Shown here: positions 11,996 to 23,690 of the stretch, in pieces | Layout: each line of letters opens with the position of its first letter | Position numbering within the stretch: the first letter of the stretch is position 1 | Source of the DNA: Cymbidium sinense | Taxonomy: Eukaryota > Streptophyta > Magnoliopsida > Asparagales > Orchidaceae | Direction: 5' to 3' | Assembly (NCBI GenBank): GCA_021442155.1 | Contig: CM038220.1 | Span: 78,479,817-78,543,816, forward strand | Length of the DNA stretch: 64,000 nt | Notes under the pieces: model-generated | Told to the model about the DNA's origin: nothing | The model's database searches: none | What the model saw: the letters and a program-made list of their open reading frames with translations, nothing else | Position numbers and translations under genes: made by a program

Positions 11996-14900
11996 CAATC
12001 AGCCTCTAAATTGCTTCTAATGGATTGTAATGAACATATTCTTTCCAAATAGGCCAAAGAAACTGGAAAAAAATGAGAAATAGGGTGTACTCTCATGAGA
12101 GTGCAGAGTACATATGCAAATCTATCCCCAAAACCAACCAATTAGCCTCCAAATTGCTTCTAATGGAATCTATTAAATATATTCTATCCAAACAGGCCAA
12201 AAAATTTGAAAAAAGAGAAAATAGGGTATACTCTCATGAGTGTATAGAGAGTACACATGAAATCTGCCCCCAAAATTAATCAATCAGCCTCCAAATTGCT
12301 TCTAATAGAATCTAGTAAACATATTCTCTTCAAACAGGCCAAAGAAATTGAAAAAAAAGAGGAGAAAATTCTCTGTACTCTCATGAGAGTATAAAGAATA
12401 CAGATGCAAATCTCCCATAAAACCAACCAATCAGCCTCCAAATTACTTCTAATGAAATCTATTAAACTTATTCTCTCCAAACATGCTAAAAAATCTTTGA
12501 AAAAATGAGAAAATATGGTGTACTCTTATGAAAGTATAGAGAGTAGACATGCAAATTTGACCATAAAATGAACCAATCAGCCTCCAAATTTCTTTTAATG
12601 TAATCTAATAAACATATTCCCTCCAAACATGCCAATAAAATTAAAAAAAAATGAGAAAATGGGGTCTCATCATGAGAGTACATAGAGTACACATGCAAAT
12701 CTAACCTAAAACCAACCAATCAGCCTCCAAATTGCTTCTAATGAAATCTATTAAACATTTTCTCTCCAATCAGGCCAAAAAATTTGGAATATAAAAATAA
12801 AAATATGCTCTATACTCTCATGAGAGTACAGATAATATAGATGCAAATCTTCCCTTAAAAACTAGCTAATCAGCCGCCAAATTGCATCCAATGGAATGTA
12901 ATAAACATATTCTCTCCAATCAAGCCAAAGAAACTAGAAAAAAAAGAGAAAATGTTTTGTACTCTCATGAGGGTACATATACAAATCTCCATTAAAAACT
13001 AACCAATCAACCTCCAAATTACTTCTAATGAAATCTATTAAACATATTCTCTCCAAATAGGCCAAAAAATCAGGAAAAAAATGAGAAAAATAAGGTGTAC
13101 TCTCATGAGAGTACAGAGAGTACACATGCAAATTTGACCCTAAAACCAACTAATCAACTTCCAAATTACTTCTAATGGAATCTATTAAACATATTCTCTC
13201 CAAATAGGCCAAAAAAATTGGAGAAAAAAATGAGAAAATGGTGTACTCTCATGAGGTACAGAGTACATATGCAAAAGCACTAAAACCAACCAATCATCTC
13301 CAAATTACTTCTAATGGAATATAATAAACATATTCTCTCCAATCAGCCAAAGCGGAAAAAAATGAGAAAATACTTTATACTCTCATGAGAGTACAGAGAG
13401 TACAGATATAAATCTCCCATAAAACCCCACCAATCAGCCTCCAAATTGATTCTAATGGAATCTATTAAACATATTCTCTCCAAACATGCAAAAGAAATTG
13501 GAAAAAAAAATGAGAAAATGGGGTGTACTCTCATAAGAGTATAAAGAGTGCACTTGCAAATCTGACTCTAAAACTAACCAATCAGCCTCTAAATTGCTTC
13601 TAATGGAATCTAATAAATTTATTTTCTCTAAACAGGCTAAAAAACCTGGAAAAATATAAGAAAATAGGGTGTACTCTCATGAGAGTCTGAGATAGTACAC
13701 ATAAATCACCCCCAAAATTGACCAATCACCTCCAAATTACTTCTAATAGAATCTAATAAACATATCCTCTCTAAACATGCCAAAGAAACCAGAAAAAAAA
13801 GATAAAATGCTCTTTATTCTCATAAGAGTACAAATGAAAATCTCCTCTAAAAACTAACCAATGAGCTTCCAAATTACTTCTAATAGAATCTGATCATATA
13901 TTCTCTCCAAACAAGCCAAAGAAACTGAAAAAAAAATGAGAAAGTACTCTGTACTCTCATGAGAATTTAGAAAGTATACATACAAATCTGCCCCCAAAAT
14001 CAACCGATCAGCCTTCAAATTGCTTCTAATAGAATCTAATAAACATATTCTCTCCAAATAGGCAAAAAAAAAACTAAAAAAAAATGAAAAAAATGGGGTG
14101 TACTCTCATGAGAGTACAGAGAGTACACATGTAAATCTTACCCTAAAATTAACCAATCAGCCTCCAAATTATTTTTAATGGAATCTAATAAACATATTCT
14201 CTCCAAACAGGCCAAAAAAAAGGAAAAAAAATTAGAAAATGGGGTGTACTCTTATGAGAGAATAAAGAGTACACATGCAAATCTGACCCTAAAACCAACC
14301 AATAAGTCTCCAAATTACTTCTAATGGAATCTATTAAACATATTCTCTCCAAATAGGCCAAACAAACTGGAAAAAAAGAGAAATTAGGGTGAACTCTAAT
14401 GAGAGTACAGAGAGTACAGATACAAAATACCCCTAAAAACTAATCAATTAGCCTCCAAATTGCTTCTAATAGAATGTAATAAATATATTCTCTTCAATCA
14501 GCCAAAGAACTAAAATAAATGAGAAAAAGTTTGTACTCTCATGAGAGTACAAATGCAAATATCCTTAAAACTAATCGACCTTCAAATTGCTTCTAATGAA
14601 ATCTATTAAACATATTCTATCCAAACACGCCAAAAAATTTGGAAAAAAAAAAGAGAAAATGGGGTGTACACTCATGAGAGTACATAGAGTACATATGCAA
14701 ATCAGTCTCGAAAACCAACCAATCGGCCTCCAAATTACTTCTAATGGAATCTATTAAACATATTCTCTCCAAATAGGCCAAAAGAGCTAAAAAATTTGAG
14801 AAAATGTTTTGTACTCTCATGAGAGTACAGAGAGTATACATGTAAATCTACCTCTAAAATCGACCAATCATCCTCCAAATTACTTCAAATGGAATCTATT

Positions 14901-15300
14901 AAACATATTCTCTCCAAATAGGCCAAAAAATCTAAAAAAATAAGAAAGTGCGGTGTACTCTCATGAGAGTAGAGAGAGTACACATACAAATCTACCCCCA
15001 AAATCAATCAATCATCCTCAAAATTATTTCTAATAGAATCTATTAAACATATTCTCTCAAAACAGACCAAAAAAATTTGACAAAAATTGAAAAAATAATC
15101 TGTACTCTCATGAGAGTACAAAGAGTACACATACAAATCTGCTCTAAAAATAACCAGACAGCCTCCAAATAGCTTGTAATGCCATCTACTAAACATATTA
15201 TGTCCAAACAGGGTCAAAAATCTGAAAAATAAGATAAAATGGGGTGTACTCTCATGAGAGTACAGAGAGTACACAAGCAAAATAGTTCCTAAAATAAGCA
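11996..15300 (-). repeat. Palindromic repeat array, middle block, about 23 units
   Basis: About 23 units of 132-150 bp, typically 142-147. On the plus strand a typical unit reads: AACCAATCAG CCAAT box, 'cctccaaattgcttctaatgg', 'aaacatattctctccaaaca', 'ggccaaa', an A-rich run with 'gagaaaat', then GTACTCTCATGAGAGTAC followed by A and GAGAGTAC. The palindrome sits near 12,087, 12,229, 12,376, 12,520, 12,662, 12,812, 12,958, 13,095, 13,241, 13,375, 13,523, 13,669, 13,810, 13,948, 14,097, 14,243, 14,389, 14,531, 14,663, 14,809, 14,952, 15,098 and 15,243. The many minus-strand open frames here are the repeat read through. Confidence 0.92.
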
Positions 15301-15775
15301 AAGTCCTTTTGCGAAGAACTCCTAACAGTGTAGGAAATATACATTAAATAAAAGAATTTTAAAGAATATCACTAATAAACTCTAAAATAATTATACATAT
15401 AAAATGGTTCAGATAATTTATCGATGTATTTTTATTTTATACATCATCTACTAAATTGGTCGCAATATCATCAAAGCCATAACTTCCAAATTCGTTCTCC
15501 ATCTTCACTTCTTCAAAAAAATGAAATGAGATTTTCTATTTCTCTCTCTCAGCTCGATTTTTCTGAAGAAAAAAAAATATTAAGCCTTAAATTAATATAT
15601 ATATTTCTTTTAAATTTCTCCCATGCATTCGAACGCCATTTCTCTCAGTTTCAACGGGAAATAGAGTAATGTCAACGATCATTAAGCCGCCAAGTGACAT
15701 CGTTAAGTGAAAAATGCCTTTTATATTGGACGGTCCTAGCTATTGAATTGGATGATTAGTGGACTCACGTAATAT
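15301..15775. other. End-like segment a of the Mutator-like composite
   Basis: Unique-looking sequence between two arrays. Its stretch 15,668-15,722 ('taatgtcaacgatcatta', 'gtgacatcgttaagtgaaaaatg') resembles 21,678-21,725 ('taatgttaatgctcaatca', 'gtgacaacttaagtgaaaaat'), which lies at the right end of the composite. The shared sequence suggests a former element end or a shared promoter. No gene recognised. Confidence 0.4.
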
Positions 15776-16110
15776 TTTCTCATGAGAGTCAGAGTACATG
15801 CTCTTCAAAAATAACCCAACAACCTCAAAATTGCTCCAAATAGTTTGTAGTTTACATATTCTTTCCAAATAGGCCACAATAGGTGGAAGAAATTGTGAAA
15901 TTGGTCTGTATTCTTATGGGATTACAGAGAGTACATATGCAAAAGAGGGCAAAAAAGCAACCCCTCAGCCACCAAATTGCTTGAAATGGTATGTCATAAA
16001 CTTTTTTTCTCCAAACAGGCCAAATTAAGTAAAAAAAATTGAGGAAATACTCTATACTCTTAGGAGAGTACAAAGAGTACATATGCAAAATAGCTTAAAA
16101 AGACTAATAT
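15776..16110 (-). repeat. Palindromic repeat array, 3 diverged units
   Basis: Three units with palindromes near 15,780, 15,912 and 16,055, same orientation as the middle block and more decayed. They sit just 3' of the minus-strand Ulp1 gene. From 16,111 to 16,382 I see a decaying half unit and nothing else. Confidence 0.8.
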
Positions 16111-16382
16111 TAAGGCTCTAATCAACCCAGAATCCAAGAAATATTTCCTCCAAACAGCCAAATTGTGAAAAAATGAGAAAATAGTTATCTACTAAAGGGG
16201 TCCTAAAGCTCCACACATGTTATCTACTAAATATGACATCTACTATACATGTTATCTCCAGAAAGCTTAAAAAAGTAAAAATAGTAACTTCTAATGGCAT
16301 GCACAAACACAACAGATAGATACATTTCTAAAGCAATTGATTTCCAACATATCAAACTTCGATTGTACATTTATCAAATCAG

Positions 16383-19190
16383 TTATTTTGTACCCATACA
16401 GAAGATAGTGTAGGCGAACTTAGCCCTAATGCAATTCATCTTCTTTGACCAATCCTGGTGGTCTGCGCAGTCCATTGGAGGTTTGCTGATTGCTACCTCC
16501 ATGTATTTGTAGACAAACATCCCGCAATCGACATTATTTTCTTGGATTGGTAGCCCAGTCATCATTTCGATTGACCATTTTGTGGGATCGCTCTGGAAAG
16601 ACTGGCCAGCATCGTCGACAAGTAATTTGATCTAAGTAGTAAGAAATATAGTCAATAAGTAGGCACAAAATATGCAAAATAAGCAAATTGAAATGAGAAC
16701 AATCTTTTCAATCTCAAGAAGAATGGCCTTATGAGTTGGTTTTGGAAATGAATCATAAAATACCAAGCCTTTGCTTAATATGCCCACCGAGTGTCAAGTG
16801 CTTGATTATTTATAACTGAAGTAAGAGTAGCTCACTTTGATACACTATCCATGACATGTTGGATGAACATTATACTTTCTTTTTTGTAGGCCATATTTAG
16901 CATAACTCAAAAAAAGTGAAGGGTAAGGAATTAGTGGCTTTAATAATCTAAACTAGGAAAGGATCATTACCCAAAGTTTATGGAGTAACTTACCCAAAGG
17001 CAGCATGAAACATACAAATATGGGATATATAGCCCAACATAGAGTACTTCTCAAGAAAAGGTAAAGGCATCGACGCGTATCATCGAGATCGATATGTTAG
17101 CAACTCATCAATCTGGCCTCGCACAATGATGATATTCACAACCACGAATATGCTATCATCCCTGGATGTGAGAAATATGGGAATGTGAGCCTAATTAAAT
17201 GAATATGTGATTTTATGTATACAAAAAGAGTTGAATGAAAAATGACTTACTTCTCCTTGAATCGGGAGCAAGAGGTATCGATGAGCTGCAACATTGGCTT
17301 GGGTAGGACATCTCTTGATGAGAACTCCACGATATGATGTGCCTCAGCTGGTTGTAAGGAAATTAGTGATGAAGAGTTAGATTCACTGTGAAGTAAGGCT
17401 CAAATTTCTAAGTTGATGCATATCTCCGACTGATGCTCCTTAACTACCACGACAGTAGTACGTGGTTCAGCCACTAATATTAGAGCATCTTTGTAAACTT
17501 ACAAAATTTTTTAGTAAAATCAGTTACTATTAGGTTAAATTTAAAAGTAAGTAAAGCAATACCTCTTCTGCTGTTTACTCATCCTACGTGGAGGCTACAA
17601 AAGGAGTAATTTTGCACCGTGACTTTCTGTATGTTAGTGTGAAGGGGGAAGATATAGCTTTCCTCTTCCTCATCTATCGAGCATTCACACCACGCTCAAT
17701 GTCAGTAAGTAGACAAAGATCATCTTCATGTGCTTGAAGCCTCAAGAGCTTCCCCATGCCTCCATGGGGTTTCCCCAGTGGAAGCCTCCAGGGCTTCTCC
17801 GTGGAAGTCTCCATGTGGGAAGCCCTCTAGTAGCCTCCACAGGAGCCTCCCCTATGGTAGCCTCTACCATGGGAATGGTATCCTCCATAAGGGAAGCTCC
17901 CTGTGGTAGCCTCCATGTGCAGCCTATGAGCTTCCTCAAGAGATTCCCCATGGTCTCCTCCACAGAGCTTCCCCATGCTAGGGGATGGGACCGCCTGAAC
18001 CACCACCTCAATAGCAGCTACCCGCAAATCAATTCCATTCATTCTCTCGGTCATTGATGCTTCAAAAGATGATACTCTCTCCCATCACCTTGAATCAGTG
18101 AGTATCCTCTACTAGAGCTTTCTAAATGACTAATAGTAGAGGGAAGCTAGATACATTAGTAGGGGAGAATATCGAGAGATATATGGAGATTTAGTGCACT
18201 CATTGGACTAAGAATGGACACATGCCCATGGGTTGTTTATTGGGTAGGGGGCAATGTTTCAAGGAGCCAGGTCCCCTCTTATGATTTGTCCTCAAATGAA
18301 AGGCAGACCTGCGTTACATCAATAAAAAATGTGAGGCTTTACATTATGATTGAATACATTCTAATATAAATAAAGTAAAATTATTTTATGTCACCTGGTG
18401 ACCTTCCAAACTAGTGAAGGAGTCATATTTAAACTTTATTTTTGGCCATCGTAATATATGGTTTTGTATGAAAGTTTATGATGGATTATGTGCTCCACCG
18501 CCTAGATCTGCAATGAATATTTATATAAGCTAACTTCAATGCACCAAATAATACATATCTGAAGATGTAGAGCATACCATTAGAAGAGTGATGAAGCCAC
18601 TCATGTATCCGGGTGCCTTCTGTGTCTAAATCTTTGATGTAATACCGTAAAATTGTGAAACCAGAAAGGCCCAAATGGCCTTTGCCCAATTGTACTCAGC
18701 AAATTTGTCTATGTCGTCGGCATAAGAAATCAATTTCGACACCACTTTGCAGTTGTGATATATAAAAAAAAGATTTGAAAGAAAAAAATGTATGTATGAT
18801 AAACTGTCGCAGCTTAAGAAGCATCCAAATCCTCAAGTTTATTCTTAATGTCCACCGAGTAACTGACAATGGGATTTCATATATGACCTTCTCTCTATTG
18901 ATATCATCCTACAATTAATGCAACATCATTGGGGGTGAAAGGAATGCATTGACCACCAAAAAAGAATGCCTGCTTCTCTATATCCCAACAAGATATGATT
19001 GAAGTGATGGCAACTGAGTATTACTGAATTCCATGTAGTCTAATAAATTGATGCAAATGAAGCCTCTTTAAAATGTCAATAACTTCATAAGTAAAGCGTT
19101 TTGAGATATTATCGAATACCGCTCTAATGGTATATCTCAGATCTGGAAGTTATCCTTTTCCCGCAAACTTCAAAATGGAAATTCAATTAA
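16383..19190 (-). pseudogene. Ulp1-type (C48) cysteine protease gene, degenerate
   Basis: Transposon-type gene fusing an N-terminal DUF1985-like region to a C-terminal Ulp1 protease, the family that removes SUMO-like modifiers. In reading order: RAVFDNISKRF (about 19,130) and QAFFFGGQCIPFTPNDVALI (about 18,975-18,908), then DDIDKFAEYNWAKAIWAFL (about 18,720-18,650), ILRWPKIKFKYDSF (about 18,455), and a helical linker TERMNGIDLRVAAIE (18,055-18,005). A low-complexity tract, splice-bounded exons near 17,240-17,340 and 17,030-17,170, and the protease follow. The family's catalytic residues are all visible: His (codon 16,791-16,793, in HSVGILSKG where the family usually has HW), Asp (16,752-16,754, YDS), Gln (16,542-16,544, PIQENN) and Cys (16,524-16,526, DCGMF). 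The last exon is 16,631-16,383 and ends in TAA. In-frame stops upstream (for example in the DUF1985 part) make it a pseudogene. Confidence 0.8.
17740..17985 (-). repeat. GGAAGC-rich minisatellite in the Ulp1 linker
   Basis: An irregular repeat of 'ccatggggaagc' and 'ggtagcctcc' elements, much more GC-rich than its surroundings. In the Ulp1 reading frame it gives a Gly/His/Glu/Ser-rich linker after the helical TERMNGID segment. It also opens frames on both strands (17,728-18,057 and 17,742-18,054), which are by-products. Confidence 0.7.
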
Positions 19191-19261
19191 TGAGATTTTA
19201 TCGACAATGGAGGCCTAGAGAGTAGACAAGAAAAGCAGCCACTAAAAGCAGGGACTAATAG

Positions 19262-21350
19262 TTGAAAAAAATTGAGAAAATACTCTGTACTCTCAAGAGA
19301 GTACATAGAGTACACTTGACAAACGGCTCAAAAAACCTTCCCATCAGCCTCCAAATTGCTTCAACTGCTATATAACAAACATATTTTCTCCTAACAAGCC
19401 AAAAAATTCAGAAACAAATAATATGAAAATGGTATGTACTCTCAAGAGAGCATAGAGAGTACACATGCAAATCTACTTAAAAAAAAACTACCCATTAGCC
19501 TTCAAATTGCTTCAATGGTATGTAATAAACATACTTTTCCAAATAGCCAAAACACGGATAAAATAAATGCTCAGTACTCTCATGAGAGTACAGAGAGTAC
19601 AGATGCCAATCTCTCATAAAAACCAACCAATCAGCCTCCAAATTGCTTATACTGGAATGTAATAGACATATTCCCTCTAAACAAGCCAACAAATTTGATA
19701 GAAATTAAAAAAAAAAATCTGTAGTCTCATGAGAGTACAAATGCAAAACACTCCTAAAAACCAACCTATCAGCCTCCAAATTGCTTCTAATGGAATGTAA
19801 TAAACATATACTCTCCAAACATGTGAAAGAAATTAAAAAAAAAAATAATATCAGATTCTCATGAGTACAAGAGTAATGATGTCATCCACTTAAAACTAAC
19901 CAATCAGCCTCCAAATTACTTCTAATGGAATGCAATAAACATATTCTCTCCAAAAAGCCAAAAATTTGATAGAAATGAAAAATAATCAACTCTCATGAGA
20001 GTAGAGTAGTGATGCAAACACCCCTAAAAACCAATCACCCCTCCAAATTACTCTAATAACGTAATAAATATATCTCCAAACAAAGCAAATAAACCGAAAA
20101 ATGATAAATGCTTTGTACTCTCATAAGATTACAGAGAGTACATATGTAAAACACCCCTAAAATTAACCTATCAGTCTCCAAATTGCTTCTAATATAATAA
20201 ACATATTCTCTCCAAACAGGCTAAAGAAACTAAAAAAAATGATAAAATATTTTATTCTCTCATGAGAGTACGGAGAGTACAGATGCTAATCTTCCATAAA
20301 AACCAACCAATCAACCTCCAAATTGCTTCTAATGGAATGTAATAAACATATTCTCTCCAAACAGGCCAAAAAAGCTGATAGAAATTGAAAAAAATAATTT
20401 GTACTCTCATGAGAGTATATAGAGTACAGATACAAAATATCCCTAAAAATCAATCAATCATCCTTCAAATTACTTTTAATGGAATGTAATAAACATATTC
20501 TCTCCAAACAGGCCAAAAAATTTGACAGAAAATGAAAAAATAATCTATACTCTCATGAGAGTATAGAGAGATGATGCAAAAAACACCCTAAAACCAACCA
20601 ATTTCTAAATTGCTTCTAATGGAATGTAATAAATATATACTCTCCAAACAACCAAATAGACTGGAAAAAAAAATGATAAAATGCTCTATACTCTCATGAG
20701 AGTATAGAGAGTACAGATGTAAATCTCCACTAAAAATCACCAATCATCCTCCAAATTGCTTCTAATGGAATGTAATAAACATATTCTCTCCAAATAGGCT
20801 AAAAAATCTAATAGAAATTAAAAAAATAATTTGTACTCTCATGAGAGTATAGAGAGTACATATGTAAATCTCCCCTAAAAATCAACCAATCAGCCTCCAA
20901 AATACTTCTAATGGAATGTAATAAATATATTCTCTACAAATATGGTTTAGAAGCTGAAAAAAATTAGAAAATGGGGTGTACTCAAGAGAGAGAGAGACAT
21001 ACAAAAACAAGCATAGAAATTAACCAATAACCATTCAATATGGTTAGTGTACATCAACATATTATATCAAACATGAAATCTTAAAAAATATGATAAAATG
21101 ATTCTTTTGAGTGAAAGTACATATGTAAATCAAGCAAGCACCATCACAATCCTAAATAAATTATAATATCATCGACTGAATATATTATATCCAAACATGC
21201 CCCAGATTTCATCAAATCCTTCAAGAAACATCACTAAATACCTTACAATGAGATATACTAAACATATGACAAGCCCCACGGTTCAAAAATTTGAAAATAA
21301 CGGTGTGTACCATCATGAGAGTACAGAGAGTACACATGCAAAACATCTCC
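19262..21350 (-). repeat. Palindromic repeat array, right block, about 14 units
   Basis: Units as in the middle block, same orientation. Palindromes lie near 19,290, 19,442, 19,580, 19,727, 19,862, 19,997, 20,123, 20,262, 20,410, 20,553, 20,693, 20,842, 20,985 and 21,314. The last two are separated by about 330 bp of decayed sequence. Several units still carry AACCAATCAG. Confidence 0.9.
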
Positions 21351-21351
21351 A

Positions 21352-21775
21352 AAGTACTAGTAAAACATGCTCCTTTCTTTTAAAGAACTCAAATGTTCCA
21401 ACTGTTCTCCTATTCGATGGTGAGAACAACAGAGAAAACCCTAAATTGATTACAGTTCAAGAATGCAGAAAGAAATACCTCATGCAGTCGCTTATAATAC
21501 CTCAATTTTTAATGCCTAAGATTTAGCAAATCTCTAAGGAAGGTCGAGCACGGGAGAGGGTGAGCTGAGTGAGAATAATTTTTGCTAAAAGAAATCCTAA
21601 ACTAGTGAGAAGAATATAGAACAATAATATTTTCTCCTCATTGTTTGAACAGGACGAATGAGCCGGGCCGGGCTCTAATGTTAATGCTCAATCAGTGACA
21701 ACTTAAGTGAAAAATAACATTTTTTAATAATTACGTGACTGTATTGACAAATAAAGCATGTAATATTTTATCGTT
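21352..21775. other. End-like segment b of the Mutator-like composite
   Basis: Follows the last palindrome and runs to the start of repeat X. It shares 'gtgac..c.ttaagtgaaaaat' with segment a. It contains a GC-rich patch 'gagccgggccgggctc' (21,660-21,675). The open frame at 21,197-21,526 begins inside the array and looks like chance. Confidence 0.4.
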
Positions 21776-22867
21776 GGGAAGAGAGGAGTCACGAGGCCGC
21801 TAGTTTTACGTGAAAAAGGGCCTATTTCTTTTTTCTATTATTTTTTTATGAGCTGCTAAGACCGATTCTCCGAGCTTCTGCTTCTCGTGTTTCATTTTTT
21901 TCTCTTTTGGGCGAGATGAGAGAAGGTGACAGAGAATGGCAAGTAAGGTGGATCCGAAGAAGGAAATTAATGACTCCATCTAATTTTTTTAATCACTTAT
22001 TGCCAATCTTGTGTAAGTTGATTTTTTAAAATAATCAAATAAATTTTAATAAATAAATTATATTAATAATCAAAATTTAATAATCAAATTATATTAATTA
22101 AATAAATTAATTTTTTTTCAAATTCAAAATAAATTTTAATCATAAAATATTAATTTATATTCTTATTATATTATTTAACATTTTTATCTATTTCTTTTTT
22201 ATTATTATATTATTTAATAGTTATAACATAATCTTAATATTTCATATATAAATTTATTTGATTCTAATAATATATAGTCTTTACAATTTAATAAAATTAT
22301 AAAGTTTGTGACTTAATTTTTAAATATTAAATGCATTCATTTCTCAAAGAAGCTTTATATTTTAATTTATATATTTAAGAGGAAAAAAGTAAACTATTAT
22401 ATTAGGGACCGTGAATATATAGCAATCATAAAAGAATGATTTCTTTTATCGATTCACTGTTTGATATTGGGGGCTTTCAGCTAGCAACAGCTTTGTCGAG
22501 CATATCTTGATGGGAGAAGTTTGCCATTGCAAACTCACCACATATAATGATGGTCACCCAACTTTGGCTAATGAGAAAGTTGTCTTGATGTTCATTTGAA
22601 CTAGCATGCTATATTGGACTTAGCATCTACTGTTTCGCTTAGAGCTTGGCACCTCAATGTTTTAAGTCTTACCCGATTAACACCTTAAGAGATATATCTA
22701 ACCACCTTCTTATATTTCAATTCAAGTATACAACAAATATGAACAAAGCTACATTGGCAAGTGAATGCGTGGAAAGATATCACATAATGTAAGGCTATTA
22801 AAAATAGATTGAATAAATATATGTCACATGTAGACCCAATGTTTCTAAGTCATCTCCTATAATTAAT

Positions 22868-23011
22868 TGCCACAATTGTCTTCCTATTGTGGTCCACAAA
22901 AAAGATCATAAGCTCTTAAAAAAGATTTATTATGTGCAATGCATTATTATGTTGAACATTTCTAAAGATTTATTATGTGCCACAATTGTCTTCCTATTGT
23001 GGTCCACAATT
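22868..23011. repeat. Direct repeats that are each a small hairpin
   Basis: The motif CCACAATTGTCTTCC followed by TATTGTGG occurs twice, about 109 bp apart (22,870 and 22,979). Each copy can fold as a 7-bp stem (CCACAAT/ATTGTGG) with a 9-base loop. A tRNA B-box-like 'ggttcaagtc' follows at 23,034-23,043. The same arrangement is at 39,048-39,220 in copy 2. Confidence 0.7.
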
Positions 23012-23527
23012 ATCTTTCAACCAAGAGGTCTTGGGTTCAAGTCTTTGCATATATGTTGTATGTATGAGTTTGCAATTATATTCATACTAATCTTGTATAG
23101 GCTACATCTTTATTTGATCAATCCAAAGGCAAATATGTTGATATAAATTAAAAAAAAGAAGGTGTAGTTAAAATATATCTTTTATGATGAGAAAATATTA
23201 CAATAATAAATACTATATATTTCTCATAAATTTTAAACATACCTAATAATATTAATATTATAATATAAAAATTATATTAACTCAAACATCCTCTCGTAAC
23301 CAAGATAGATTCTTTTGTCTTTATTTAAGCAAGAATAATATAATAATAATAAAGACACATTAACCGAGAATATCTTCTATAATGAAAAATATTATAATAA
23401 TAAATTATATAGATGTCTAATATTTATTAAGTGTATATGGTAACATAATAGTTCAAATAAGTCTAAAAAAATTTAGTTAAATAATTAATTTTTTACAAAA
23501 TTTTAATATTATGGTGTGTGTACATAC

Positions 23528-23690
23528 CACTATAGGAAAACTATATATTTATAGCGGAAATTTTCGTCGATAATCTCAGTTTCCGACGGATTGCACCTTG
23601 ATGGTAAAACCTTTGTTAAAAATGATTTCCAGCTGACTAAAAATCCGATGGATTACACACACACACACACAAAATCACTCTTTATATATT
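23528..23690 (+). mobile_element. Solo CACTA transposon terminus
   Basis: Begins CACTATAGGAAAA and continues with 'cgtcgataatctcag' and 'ccgacggattg'. This is the usual make-up of plant CACTA (En/Spm) ends, which start CACTA and carry CCGACGG subterminal motifs. I found no matching ...TAGTG end to the right, so it is a truncated end. A short (CA)n tract follows at 23,656-23,671. Confidence 0.5.

Larger units (their letters stand above)
7332..21775. mobile_element. Mutator-like composite with palindromic repeat arrays
   Basis: The unit is defined by about 46 copies of a ~145-bp repeat, a FAR1-type MULE transposase relic and a Ulp1-type protease relic. The left array (7,332-8,095) is in the opposite orientation to all arrays on the right, as expected for inverted subterminal repeats. 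Two related end-like segments (15,301-15,775 and 21,352-21,775) suggest two elements fused or nested, one with each gene. I found no long terminal inverted repeat and no clear 9-11 bp target duplication. Plant MULEs of the KAONASHI and VANDAL type also lack long inverted repeats and can carry Ulp1 genes. Outer limits are where flanking repeats stop. Confidence 0.65.

Noticed and set aside
12280..15301. Series of minus-strand open frames with the shared phrase 'ERICLLDSIRSNLEADW'
   Set aside because: They are the tandem DNA repeat read in one frame; the unit length changes and stops interrupt each unit, so they are not a protein family.
17728..18057. 109-codon plus-strand open frame rich in Pro, Ser and Met
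   Set aside because: It is antisense to the Ulp1 linker minisatellite; the minus strand carries the TERMNGID segment and fits the gene.
7332..21350. Regularly spaced repeats that might suggest a CRISPR array
   Set aside because: The spacing is 132-150 bp, the sequence between palindromes is itself repeated, and the window is a plant nuclear genome with plant transposon genes.
22889..23146. 85-codon open frame also present at 39,066-39,323
   Set aside because: It is kept in both X copies only because the DNA is nearly the same; it covers the hairpin direct repeats and a tRNA-like B box and resembles no protein I know.
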